From Planctomycetaceae bacterium (lineage in GTDB: Bacteria; Planctomycetota; Phycisphaerae; Phycisphaerales; SM1A02), in contig JAIXYQ010000012.1 in NCBI GenBank assembly GCA_027490145.1, positions 62,001 to 126,000 on the forward strand: a DNA stretch of 64,000 nt, given 5' to 3'. The notes under the pieces were generated by a model. That model was not told where the DNA came from. It saw nothing but the letters and a program-made list of their open reading frames with translations, and made no database searches. A program made the position numbers and the translations under genes. Positions 7,965-15,919 of this stretch are shown one piece after another (the stretch's first letter is position 1; every line of letters starts with the position of its first letter).

Positions 7965-9337
7965 TGCAGCGCGTCGCCGTCCTCAACGTCGTCGGCCTCT
8001 CACCGTCGCTCCTTGGATCCGGCGCGCCTCGGCTGCGCGACTTCGCCAGGAGCGTGGGTGGCGTGCGCACGATGATCGCACCGGTGCCTGCCGTGACGTG
8101 TTCGGCCCAGGCCACCATGCTCACGGGCGTGGATCCCGGCGAACATGGCATCGTCGGCAACGGCTGGTTCGACCGGTCACTGAACGAAGTCCAGTTCTGG
8201 AAGCAGTCCGCGGCCCTGGTCCAGGCACCACGCGTGTGGGATGAGGCGCGTGCGCGCGACGGCGCCTTCACGAGCGCGAACTCGTTCTGGTGGTACGCCA
8301 TGCACGGCTCGACGGACGTGACCATCACGCCGCGGCCGCAGTACCCGGCCGATGGACGCAAGATCCCGGACGTGTGGACCGATCCCGCCGGCCTGCGTGA
8401 CACGCTGCAGGGTGAGCTCGGACGCTTCCCGCTCTTCAACTTCTGGGGCCCCAAGGCCGGCATCCAGAGCACCGATTGGATCGCACGCGCCGCCATGCAG
8501 GTCGAGGAACGGTTCGCTCCGACCCTGCACACGATCTACCTACCGCACATGGACTATGTCCTGCAGAAGCATGGTCCCGGCACGCCAGAAGCCCAGCGGG
8601 AACTGCGTGAGATCGACCGCGTCGTCGATGTCCTGCACGGGTTCTTCACGGCACGTGGCATCCGGGTGATGGTGGTCAGCGAGTACGGCATCGCGCCCGT
8701 GAGCCGGGCCGTGTGCCTGAACCGCGAGCTCCGTGGCGCCGATCTGCTGGCGCTGCGCGACGAACGCGGCACGGAACTCCTCGACGCCGGACAGAGCGAG
8801 GCCTTTGCGGTCTGTGACCACCAGGTCGCGCACGTGTACGTGCGGCATGCGCGGGACATCGGCCGCGTCGCCCACCTGCTCGAGCGCGTCGCTGGCGTGG
8901 AATCGGTGCTCGACCGCGCGTCGCAGGATGCGCTGGGCATCGGTCACGCACGCAGCGGCGATCTCGTCTGCATCGCCGAGGCCGACGCATGGTTCGCGTA
9001 CCCGTGGTGGCTCGACGACGTGCTCGCGCCTGACTTTGCGCGCACGGTCGACATCCATCGCAAGCCGGGCTACGACCCCTGCGAGCTCTTCATGGACCCC
9101 GCGCGACCGTTGCTGGGCCTGCGCACGGCCGCCAAGCTCATGGCGCGCAGGCTGGGCATGCGGAACCTGCTCGATGTCGTTCCACTCGATCCATCGATCG
9201 TGCGTGGTTCGCATGGGCGCAGCAGCGTCGCGCGCGGGCTGGAACCGATCCTGCTCTGTGACGATGACCGGCTCGATGCACAGGTCCCCATGCGCAGCGT
9301 GAAGGACGCGATCCTGCGCCAGGTCTTCGGTCCATGA
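7964..9337 (+). CDS. eboF: EboF-like alkaline-phosphatase-superfamily phosphodiesterase/pyrophosphatase
   Basis: 457 aa from the ATG at 7964, which overlaps the EboC stop. The fold is alkaline phosphatase/nucleotide pyrophosphatase: a PAVTCSAQATMLTG nucleophile region, PGEHGIVGNGWF, then YLPHMDYVLQKHG and a C-terminal GSHGR. This matches the EboF member of the ebo cluster. It would hydrolyse a phosphate ester or pyrophosphate, perhaps a prenyl-linked metabolite made by the UbiA partner. No signal peptide is visible. The stop overlaps the next start (ATGA at 9334), so the C26, eboE, eboC, eboF and DUF3299 genes read as one coupled unit. Confidence 0.8.
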   Translation: MQRVAVLNVVGLSPSLLGSGAPRLRDFARSVGGVRTMIAPVPAVTCSAQATMLTGVDPGEHGIVGNGWFDRSLNEVQFWKQSAALVQAPRVWDEARARDGAFTSANSFWWYAMHGSTDVTITPRPQYPADGRKIPDVWTDPAGLRDTLQGELGRFPLFNFWGPKAGIQSTDWIARAAMQVEERFAPTLHTIYLPHMDYVLQKHGPGTPEAQRELREIDRVVDVLHGFFTARGIRVMVVSEYGIAPVSRAVCLNRELRGADLLALRDERGTELLDAGQSEAFAVCDHQVAHVYVRHARDIGRVAHLLERVAGVESVLDRASQDALGIGHARSGDLVCIAEADAWFAYPWWLDDVLAPDFARTVDIHRKPGYDPCELFMDPARPLLGLRTAAKLMARRLGMRNLLDVVPLDPSIVRGSHGRSSVARGLEPILLCDDDRLDAQVPMRSVKDAILRQVFGP

Positions 9338-10062
9338 GGTTCCTCTGGTCCTTGCTGGCGCTCCTGCTCCTTGCCGCGATGTGGGCGCTGCGCGATTCCG
9401 TCGTGGCGGTGCCGGAAGCATGCGAACCCCCGCCCTGGGAACTTCTCGATCAAGCGCGGCAGGATGCACCGAAGGCGATGAAGGTCGGTGGATCGTCCGA
9501 TGGTGCTGGATCGACAGCGGAAGGCTCCGCGCGCCGCCCGACCGACCCGACCGGCCGCGCGGATGACGTGGCCCCGCCGACGAGTCCAGATTCCCCCGCA
9601 TCGGATCGCCCGGTCTCGGACTCCGCGACGACGCCGGCGACGCCGCCGGCCATGCCGCCGGGTGCGGGCACCGAGCGGCAACCGTTCCGTGTTTCGTGGG
9701 ACCTGCTCGGTCGCGCTTCAGGCCATGTGCGGGGCGACGGCACGCTCGATGCGATGCCACCCACGCTCGTCCTGCTCGGCGGCACCTGGATCGAGCTGAG
9801 CGGTTACTACGCGCCCGCCATCATCGCGCCATCCACCGATGAACTCGTGATCATGCTGAATCGCTGGGATGGCTGCTGCATCGGTTTGCCGCCGACACCC
9901 TATGACTCGGCGCTCGTGAAGACGCGCGTGCCGGTCGATTTCTCGTTGCAGCACCAGTTCCGGTTCGGCACGATCCGCGGACGGCTGGTGCTCGAGCCCT
10001 TCGCGCTCGGTGGCCTCGTCCTCGGGCTGTACCGCATCGAGGACGCCGAACTCCTGCGCTGA
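9334..10062 (+). CDS. Membrane-anchored DUF3299-like protein
   Basis: 242 aa. One N-terminal hydrophobic segment (about residues 3-18, MRFLWSLLALLLLAAMWAL) is followed by a Pro/Ser/Asp-rich linker (about 35-110). A C-terminal beta domain follows with LLGGTWIELSGYYAP, LNRWDGCCIGLPPTPYD and FRFGTIRGRLVLEP, a pattern I associate with DUF3299. That family is exported in proteobacteria and planctomycetes and its function is unknown. It overlaps the EboF stop by 4 nt, so it is probably co-translated with the ebo genes although not a standard member of that cluster. Confidence 0.6.
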   Translation: MRFLWSLLALLLLAAMWALRDSVVAVPEACEPPPWELLDQARQDAPKAMKVGGSSDGAGSTAEGSARRPTDPTGRADDVAPPTSPDSPASDRPVSDSATTPATPPAMPPGAGTERQPFRVSWDLLGRASGHVRGDGTLDAMPPTLVLLGGTWIELSGYYAPAIIAPSTDELVIMLNRWDGCCIGLPPTPYDSALVKTRVPVDFSLQHQFRFGTIRGRLVLEPFALGGLVLGLYRIEDAELLR

Positions 10063-10325
10063 CGCCGACGGTTCGCCGAACTTCTTCGGCTCGTTGTGGT
10101 GACACGTCTGGCACCACCATGATGTGGTGGCGTGCTCGGCAACGACGCTCCGGATGCTGCATCGTGGTTGGCGCGTGCATCCTGGAATCGCTCACGGATT
10201 CCTGATGGCAACGTGCCGAATTTGCTGCGGCTTTCCGGGAAGCGACGTCGACGGGTCGTAGGGTGGTGCGCATGGTGCCGCTCCAGTCGCGTCACCCTCC
10301 GCACAACCACTCTTGGGGATCCATC
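10063..10325. other. Intergenic region with a small stem-loop and a possible promoter
   Basis: 263 bp without a convincing gene. CACCAC and GTGGTG (near 10112-10130) form a short hairpin flanked by CACG/CGTG. TAGGGT at 10259-10264 is a -10-like hexamer. It could serve a leaderless ATG at 10272 that is in frame with the next gene, or give a ~55-nt leader for the Shine-Dalgarno start at 10326. Confidence 0.35.
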
Positions 10326-11201
10326 ATGTCCAATTCACTCCCGTCGCTCAACGCCTGCATCACGCTGTTCACGCGCACCGCCGCCTGCGCGCTCGCACTC
10401 AGCCCCGCCATGTGCGTGCGCACCGCGCTCGCCGCCGAGGACAACGGCACCATCTGCCTCAACGAAATTCGCATCGACCAGCCGGGTGCAGACAACGATG
10501 AGTACGTCGAACTCAAGGGCCCGCCCGGTGCCTCGCTCGATGGGCTCTGGTTCGTCGTGATCGGTGATGGCACCGCCTCCCAGGGCAGCGGCGTCATCGA
10601 GGCCTTCGTGAACCTGGCAGGCAGGACCATCCCCTCGGATGGCTATCTGCTCATCGGCGAGTCCAGCATGACGGCTGCCACGCCGGACATCGTCACGAGC
10701 CTGAACTTCGAGAACGCAGACAACGTCACGCACATGCTGTTGCGTGGCCTCACCGCCAGCAACGGGGCGGACCTCGATGCCGACGATGACTGCACGCTCG
10801 ATCAGGGCTCCTTCTTGGAGATCGTCGATGCAGTCACCATCGCAACGGGTGCCACGCCACCGACCGCTGGTGCAGAGTGCAACTACGCCACCGTGGTCGG
10901 TCCACAGAAGGATGCCCAGGCCATGCACATCCTGCGCTGCCGAAGCGGTGGTTGGGTTCGTGGGAGCGATGCGGTCGTCGGCGGCGATGACACGCCGGGT
11001 GCCGTCAACGGTTGCGATGCCGGCAGCTCAGCCTGTCAGGGCGACCTGAATGGTGATCAGGTGGTGGACAACGCCGACCTGGGCATCCTGCTGGTGAAGT
11101 GGGAGTTTCCCGACCCGTCCGCCGACCTCGATGGGTCGGGGCTCGTCGATGGTCCCGACCTCGGCATCATCCTGTCGCGATGGGGGTCGTGCCCGATCTG
11201 A
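10326..11201 (+). CDS. Secreted lamin-tail-domain protein with C-terminal dockerin-like repeats
   Basis: 291 aa from the ATG at 10326, preceded by GGGGA at Shine-Dalgarno distance; an in-frame ATG at 10272 is the alternative. The signal peptide contains a long Ala/Leu/Cys-rich core and an ALAAED cleavage site. Residues about 38-170 begin ICLNEIRIDQPG...DEYVELKG, typical of the lamin tail domain. The C-terminus carries two Ca-binding dockerin-like repeats (DLNGDQVVDNADLGILL and DLDGSGLVDGPDLGIIL), each ending in a W. Such proteins are secreted or surface-bound and are common in Phycisphaerae. No enzyme domain is present. Confidence 0.75.
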   Translation: MSNSLPSLNACITLFTRTAACALALSPAMCVRTALAAEDNGTICLNEIRIDQPGADNDEYVELKGPPGASLDGLWFVVIGDGTASQGSGVIEAFVNLAGRTIPSDGYLLIGESSMTAATPDIVTSLNFENADNVTHMLLRGLTASNGADLDADDDCTLDQGSFLEIVDAVTIATGATPPTAGAECNYATVVGPQKDAQAMHILRCRSGGWVRGSDAVVGGDDTPGAVNGCDAGSSACQGDLNGDQVVDNADLGILLVKWEFPDPSADLDGSGLVDGPDLGIILSRWGSCPI

Positions 11202-11264
11202 GGGTGGTGCGCAGCATCGGAAACACGGGCTTCTGGGCGCCCTGTTTGAGTTATCGTTTCTATC

Positions 11265-11270
11265 TATCAT
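11265..11270 (+). promoter_or_regulatory. -10-like element TATCAT, leaderless spacing
   Basis: TATCAT ends 7 nt before the ATG at 11278, in an AT-rich patch that stands out against the GC-rich surroundings. It supports 11278 rather than an upstream in-frame codon as the start. Confidence 0.5.
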
Positions 11271-11277
11271 CCCGTCC

Positions 11278-12378
11278 ATGCACGGCCGCATCACCGATCG
11301 AAGGCGCTATCCGGTCCCAGTCTGCCGCTTCGAGCCAGACCTCAGCCCCTGGGCTGTGGCCGCGTGGGCTCCAGCCGCGGGCGACGTGGTGGATGCCGCG
11401 TGCGCCCTCGGTCGGTTCGGCCGAGCAGTGCACGAAGCACCACCCGTGGATGTGGCGCGGCTGGAGCACGCGGCGGTCTGGTCCATGGGGATCAGCCCGG
11501 CCGTGCCTTGCCCGGATCCGTTGCGGGACCTGTCGGCGCGTTTGGCCATCTGGCACCCCGCCACGCCGATCCTGACGGCGGGTCGACCCAGCATGGGTGG
11601 GCTGGTGCAGTCGCATCGGGTGCTCTGGGCTGGGCAACGGCAGGCCGGCAAGCCCCGATCCACGGAACTTCCCAGCGCGGCACTGCCGCGCGACACCGAT
11701 GGCACCCCTTGTCTTGCGCCTTCACCGCGGGATGTGCTCCGGTTGGGTGCCTCGATCGACCGGGTCATCACCGAGCTGCCCAACTCGCTCGATCAGGCCC
11801 TGGTCGGCGCGGCGTGGTTCATCTGGGCCATTGAGTCAACGGCACCGCTTCCGGATGGCAACAGCGAACTCGCGTGGTCGGCAAGCGCAGCCTGGCTGTG
11901 CATGAGCGTGGGCGTGGCATCCACGGCCTTGGACCTGCATGCGGTACTCGATGCTGATCTCCACCGTCGGTGCCGTCACGAACTCGCCGCCCAGGGCTCG
12001 GTCGCGGCATGGTCTGCACAGGTCTGGCGCACGGTCACCCGAGCGTGTGATCGCACGATCGGCCAACTCGCTGCCCTCGATCGTGCACGAACGGAACTGC
12101 TCGATCGCGCCGATGCCATGCGGGCTCCACGCCATCCACGCGAACTCGTCATGCACCTGATGGGTTCCCCCATCACCGATGTCCGTGATGTCGAGCGAAC
12201 CCTGGGCATCACCTTCGCGGCCGCCAACGATCTCGTCGAACGATGCATCACCGCAGGCATCCTGCGGGAAGTCACTGGCCGTCGTCGTGGGCGCATCTAC
12301 TGCTGCGATGCGAGCGCCAACGCACTCGGACACGTCACGGCGTCGCTCCAGGCCAGTGTGCCGGCCGGGGCGGCCTGA
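11278..12378 (+). CDS. Degenerate Fic-like protein with C-terminal winged-helix domain
   Basis: 366 aa. The C-terminal ~70 residues (GSPITDVRDVERTLGITFAA, then ITAGILREVTGRRRGRIY) match the winged helix found at the end of many Fic proteins and of the 'DUF1612/HTH' proteins. Upstream, PLPDGNSE (residues 190-197) sits where Fic proteins carry HPFxxGNGR. The His, Phe, second Gly and Arg of the AMPylation motif are missing here, so transferase activity is unlikely. No signal or membrane segment is seen. A DNA-binding regulatory role is the simplest reading. It is monocistronic, with its own TATCAT promoter-like element. The Fic relationship is inferred from a degenerate motif. Confidence 0.55.
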   Translation: MHGRITDRRRYPVPVCRFEPDLSPWAVAAWAPAAGDVVDAACALGRFGRAVHEAPPVDVARLEHAAVWSMGISPAVPCPDPLRDLSARLAIWHPATPILTAGRPSMGGLVQSHRVLWAGQRQAGKPRSTELPSAALPRDTDGTPCLAPSPRDVLRLGASIDRVITELPNSLDQALVGAAWFIWAIESTAPLPDGNSELAWSASAAWLCMSVGVASTALDLHAVLDADLHRRCRHELAAQGSVAAWSAQVWRTVTRACDRTIGQLAALDRARTELLDRADAMRAPRHPRELVMHLMGSPITDVRDVERTLGITFAAANDLVERCITAGILREVTGRRRGRIYCCDASANALGHVTASLQASVPAGAA

Positions 12379-12397
12379 CCGCGGCACCTACGCCTGA

Positions 12398-12823
12398 TCA
12401 GCCGAGCCCGAAGAGCTTGCGAACCATGCCGACCACGCCAGCATCGGTGGACTCTGCCGTCGATCCCTGGTTTGCGTCAGCAGCGGTCGAGGTGGCAGCC
12501 GGGGTGCGCCGTTCTGCACGAGGCTGGCTCGGCACGACCGGCATCTCGTTCGCCGAGTCGGTGGTCGACGCGCCGCCGCTCGCAGCGGCAGCTCCCACGA
12601 CTTCACCATCAGGCTCGCCGTGGGCTTCCGCCGTCCCACCTGCGCGCTCGGCTCGCTCTTCCCACATCCATGCGGCCATGCACGCCGGCAGCCAGTCCCG
12701 CATGCCGCGCGTCCACACCAACGTGGTGCGCGTGCACGCGCCCTGACCGATCAGCTCATGCATCTCCGGGGTGCTGAGCGGCCCAATGGCCTGGCCGTCC
12801 TTCGCATAGAACCACTTGTTCAT
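12398..12823 (-). CDS. GYF_2 (DUF4339) domain protein
   Basis: 141 aa from the ATG at 12823, which has GAGG about 8 nt upstream; a longer in-frame start at 12853 is less likely. Residues 2-50 are a GYF_2 domain: KWFYAKDGQAIGPLS, then TRTTLVWTRGMRDWLPA. The rest is a low-complexity Ala/Gly/Ser/Thr/Glu-rich tail ending in a short amphipathic VRKLFGLG. GYF_2 domains are thought to mediate protein-protein contacts, often in proteins with membrane or RDD partners. No membrane helix is present here. It converges on the Fic-like gene with a 19-bp gap. Confidence 0.72.
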   Translation of the reverse strand: MNKWFYAKDGQAIGPLSTPEMHELIGQGACTRTTLVWTRGMRDWLPACMAAWMWEERAERAGGTAEAHGEPDGEVVGAAAASGGASTTDSANEMPVVPSQPRAERRTPAATSTAADANQGSTAESTDAGVVGMVRKLFGLG

Positions 12824-12896
12824 GACCTGTACCTCGCGTCCTTTCCTGGGCACGGCCGCGTGGCGATCATCGCCCGACCCTGCAGGGCAACAAGCC

Positions 12897-12902
12897 TAGC
12901 AT
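12897..12902 (+). promoter_or_regulatory. -10-like element TAGCAT, short leader
   Basis: TAGCAT lies 15 nt before the GTG at 12918. The predicted leader is under 10 nt, too short for a normal Shine-Dalgarno. Confidence 0.35.
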
Positions 12903-12917
12903 CGGACCCCACCTACC

Positions 12918-13544
12918 GTGAAGATCGCACTCCTGGACACCGAAACCACCGGCGCCGGCCGCCACGATGAGGTCATCGAACTGGCGATCGCGGTCATCAC
13001 CATCGATCCGGAGTCCGGCCGCTTCACCGGCCTCGCCGGGCACTACCGGGGCTTGCGTGAACCACGCGTGCCGATCAGTGCGGGCGCGCTGGCCGTGCAT
13101 GGCATCGGCATGCACGCGGTCCGCGGCCATTCGCTTGATGAACCCGCCTGCCGCACGCTCCTGGAGCCATGCGCCGCGATCGTCGCGCACAACATCACGT
13201 TCGATCGCGCCATGATGGGTCGCCTGTGGTGCTGGACCCTGCCGTTGCCGTGGCGCTGCAGTTGCTGGGGCTTCGATTGGCGCTCGATCGGCGCACCCAA
13301 TCGTCGACTGCAGTCGCTGCTGGCGCACTTCGGCATCGACCCCGGCAGTGCCCACCGGGCCGGAAGCGACGTCAAGGCCATGCACGCCCTGCTGCAGCAG
13401 GATCACCCCACGACGGGGCGAACCTTCCTGTGGCACGTGCTCAACCAGCCGTCGCGTACCCGCGGATCGCGACAGTCGCGCCGAATGCCGCAGGCCACGC
13501 CACGCGATGCCAGCGCCGGCGACACCCAGCGGTCGTTGCTTTGA
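12918..13544 (+). CDS. DEDDh 3'-5' exonuclease, DnaQ (Pol III epsilon)-like
   Basis: 208 aa from a GTG start. All five catalytic residues of the DEDDh class are visible: Asp7 and Glu9 in LLDTETTG, Asp96 in HNITFDR, and His146 and Asp151 in SAHRAGSD. Length and layout fit a stand-alone proofreading-type exonuclease rather than RNase T. The spacer around WCWTLPLPWRCSCWGFDW is unusually Trp/Cys-rich. The last ~20 residues (MPQATPRDASAGDTQ) are encoded by DNA that recurs 120 bp downstream, so the C-terminal tail may be a recent repeat-derived addition. Substrate (DNA or RNA) cannot be decided. Confidence 0.78.
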   Translation: MKIALLDTETTGAGRHDEVIELAIAVITIDPESGRFTGLAGHYRGLREPRVPISAGALAVHGIGMHAVRGHSLDEPACRTLLEPCAAIVAHNITFDRAMMGRLWCWTLPLPWRCSCWGFDWRSIGAPNRRLQSLLAHFGIDPGSAHRAGSDVKAMHALLQQDHPTTGRTFLWHVLNQPSRTRGSRQSRRMPQATPRDASAGDTQRSLL

Positions 13545-13660
13545 CCGTTCCGGTGAAACTGCACGATGCCCAACGCCGTCAACACTCCTCAGCCGTCACG
13601 CTGACCACTGCAGGCCACACCACACGATGCCCAACGCCGTCAACACTCACCGGTCGTTGC
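13487..13660. repeat. Degenerate direct repeats spanning the 3' end of the exonuclease gene
   Basis: A 26-nt sequence beginning CACGATGCCCAACGCC is identical at 13562-13587 and 13623-13648. A diverged copy (CACGCGATGCCAGCGCC...) lies at 13501-13527, inside the exonuclease coding region. The wider block GCAGGCCACnCCAC...GGTCGTTGC at about 13489-13539 recurs at about 13609-13660, a shift of 120 nt. The last copy runs into the stop codon of the convergent esterase gene. Confidence 0.75.
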
Positions 13661-14495
13661 GTGGTGTCGCACCACCGCCAGTTCCGGAACCCTGTGGCGT
13701 TGCGTCCCGCACATGCCGGAACATGAACGCGATCGCGGCCTCGGGCAGGTAGGCGGGCAACCAAGCTTCGTGGCCGCCATCCTCGATCTCGCGGTAGTCG
13801 ACCTGTGCACCGGCATCCTTCAGCGCCTGGACCATGTCGCGACTGCGCGCGACCGGCACCGAGCTGTCGAGGCTGCCGTGCCACACCTGGATCGGCACAT
13901 CCTTCAGGAGGGACGCCTTCGTCGGATCACCGCCACCGCAGATGGGCACGACGGCGGCGAACAGGTCGGGCCTGCGCATCGCCAGGTCCCAGGCGCCGTA
14001 GCCACCAAGCGACAGACCCGTCAGGTAGATGCGGTGTCGATCCACCGGCTTGTCCTTCATGACCTGGTCCATCGCGGCCATCACGCCGCGGATGGTCATG
14101 CTCGGCTGCTCGGCCAGGACGGGATTCATGCTGCGCTGCCCCGGCTCGACCCAGGTTCGATCGCGAGGGCACTGCACGGCCAGCACGTAGCAGGGATGCT
14201 TCGTGCGCATCTCGCGCGTGGACAGCGCTGGACCGATGTACTTCAGCGCCGCATCACCATCGGTGCCTCGCTCGCCGGAACCATGCAGGAAGACGACCAG
14301 CGGGAACGATTCACCCGGGTCCGCCTCGCTCGGCTCCATGAGCCGATAGGGCATGGTGAGTGACTCTTCGCCCACACGCACGCTGACGCTGCCCATGGTG
14401 GCGCCGGGAACCGGCACCGGATCCGATGCCTGGGCTCCCAGTGCGCCGATGGCGCCCAGCGCGGCCACTGCCCACACGATCCGTTCCTTGCGCAT
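13647..14495 (-). CDS. Secreted alpha/beta-hydrolase (prolyl-oligopeptidase/esterase family)
   Basis: 282 aa from the ATG at 14495, chosen because TATCGT ends 6 nt upstream and a signal peptide follows (RIVWAVAALGAIGALGAQAS). The oxyanion/HG motif is VVFLHGSGERG. The nucleophile elbow is GLSLGGYG (Ser162). The acid is Asp210 in HGSLDSSVP and the base is His242 in DGGHEAW. This layout is that of planctomycete phospholipase/carboxylesterase or feruloyl-esterase-like proteins that remove acyl groups from polysaccharides or small esters. It is exported; the substrate is unknown. The gene is convergent with the exonuclease and divergent from dusB. Confidence 0.8.
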   Translation of the reverse strand: MRKERIVWAVAALGAIGALGAQASDPVPVPGATMGSVSVRVGEESLTMPYRLMEPSEADPGESFPLVVFLHGSGERGTDGDAALKYIGPALSTREMRTKHPCYVLAVQCPRDRTWVEPGQRSMNPVLAEQPSMTIRGVMAAMDQVMKDKPVDRHRIYLTGLSLGGYGAWDLAMRRPDLFAAVVPICGGGDPTKASLLKDVPIQVWHGSLDSSVPVARSRDMVQALKDAGAQVDYREIEDGGHEAWLPAYLPEAAIAFMFRHVRDATPQGSGTGGGATPRNDR

Positions 14496-14501
14496 GCGGG
14501 C

Positions 14502-14507
14502 ACGATA
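14502..14507 (-). promoter_or_regulatory. -10-like element TATCGT, leaderless spacing
   Basis: On the minus strand TATCGT ends 6 nt before the esterase ATG at 14495. It decides against the longer in-frame start at 14567. Confidence 0.48.
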
Positions 14508-14571
14508 TCGACGAGCAGCACCACCAGCGACCTGACCTGCCCCGACCGGATGCATCGCGGTGACCACGGTC

Positions 14572-14577
14572 TAGCAT
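14572..14577 (+). promoter_or_regulatory. -10-like element TAGCAT, leaderless spacing
   Basis: TAGCAT ends 6 nt before the GTG start of dusB at 14584. It is the same hexamer and spacing as upstream of 589. Confidence 0.5.
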
Positions 14578-14583
14578 GGCATC

Positions 14584-15636
14584 GTGTTCCGCATCGGCCC
14601 CGTCGAACTCCAGAGCAACCTCCTGCTCGCCCCGATCGCGGGCTACACCGACCTTCCGTTCCGCATCCTCTGTCGGGAGCTCGGTGGGGTCGGCATCGCC
14701 TACACCGATCTGCTGAACGCCAACGCCCTGCTGCGTGGCTCGGAGCGGTCGCTCGAGCTCGCCGCGACCAACGACCTTGATCGCCCCTGCGGCATGCAGC
14801 TCTACGGCAACGGTGACGATCCCCTTCCCGAGGCGGCGGTCTGGGCGATCGGGCACGGGGCCCAGGTCATCGACATCAACATGGGTTGCCCCGTGGACAA
14901 GGTTGCGAAGAAGAACGGCGGCAGCCTGCTGTTGCGCGACTGCCCGGCAACCACGCTGCTGGCCGAGCGCATCGTCAAGGCGGTCGATCGCGCCGGTGGT
15001 GGTCGCGTGCCGGTAACCGCCAAGATGCGCCTGGGCTGGGACCCCGAGCACATGGTGGCGCCCGACCTCGCACGCCGACTCGCCGACGTGGGCATCGCGG
15101 CCGTCACCGTGCATGGTCGCTACACGGTGCAGTTCTTCAGCGGCAGCGCCGATTGGGACGCCATCGGACGGGTGGTCGAGGCGGTGCCCTCCATCCCCAT
15201 CATCGGCAACGGCGACGTGGTCGAACCCGAACATGCGAAGGCGCTGATCGAACGATCCGGTTGCGCGGGCGTGATGATCGCCCGGGCCGCCCTGCGCACG
15301 CCGTGGATGTTCCGGCGCGCAGCCACCCTCCTGTCGACGGGGACCGTCGGACCTGACCTGTCGTTCAACGACAAGTGCCGGGCGATCCTCCGGCACATCG
15401 ACCTGATGGAGCGATTCGCCAAGCCCTGGTACGGCGTCAAGCGACTGAATCAGGGCATCGCCTGGTACGGAAAGACGATGGGCCACATCAAGCCGCTCAA
15501 GGAGACGATCCGGACCGCGACGACCTTCGACGCCATGCGGGCGGCCCTCCACGACTGGATGACCCCGGAGCGGGAGTCGGTTCCCGCCGTCCTGCGTGGA
15601 CGGGAACTCGGCCTGGAGCCTTCCGAACCGGCCTGA
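14584..15636 (+). CDS. dusB: tRNA-dihydrouridine synthase, DusB-type
   Basis: 350 aa from a GTG start; the nearby ATG at 14576 is out of frame. It is an FMN-dependent enzyme that reduces uridine to dihydrouridine in the tRNA D-loop. Visible signatures are the N-terminal LLLAPIAGYTDLPFR, the IDINMGCPVDKVAKKNGG catalytic segment with Cys102, AKMRLGWD, TVHGRY and IIGNGDV, and the GVMIARAAL phosphate-binding loop. Length is typical. It stands alone, whereas in proteobacteria dusB often sits with fis. No downstream partner is coupled to it. Confidence 0.92.
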   Translation: MFRIGPVELQSNLLLAPIAGYTDLPFRILCRELGGVGIAYTDLLNANALLRGSERSLELAATNDLDRPCGMQLYGNGDDPLPEAAVWAIGHGAQVIDINMGCPVDKVAKKNGGSLLLRDCPATTLLAERIVKAVDRAGGGRVPVTAKMRLGWDPEHMVAPDLARRLADVGIAAVTVHGRYTVQFFSGSADWDAIGRVVEAVPSIPIIGNGDVVEPEHAKALIERSGCAGVMIARAALRTPWMFRRAATLLSTGTVGPDLSFNDKCRAILRHIDLMERFAKPWYGVKRLNQGIAWYGKTMGHIKPLKETIRTATTFDAMRAALHDWMTPERESVPAVLRGRELGLEPSEPA

Positions 15637-15919
15637 TCCGGATCGACGGTGCTCCGGGCCGCCGCCCCTTGGGGACCCGGGAGCGGCTGGATGATTGGAT
15701 GCCCGCGGACCACGTTCCTATTGGTCGGTGGGTGAGCCGGGCAAAAAACTTCCGGCTTGGTGCTTCCAGCGGTCCGGCTGAATCGTATGAGTGTGATGCC
15801 GGAGATGTTCCGGCCGCATCTGGAGGGATGCGTCACGGAGGGACTCGCGCTCGCGCGACGACCAACAGAGGGTTGTGAGAAAGGCCAGCGCCTCACGGCG
15901 CGGCAGGGAGAGGGTTGTC

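Noticed and set aside
10132-10560. Open frame across the intergenic region before the dockerin gene
   Set aside because: Out of frame with the recognisable secreted protein, overlaps it, and has no start signal or motif.
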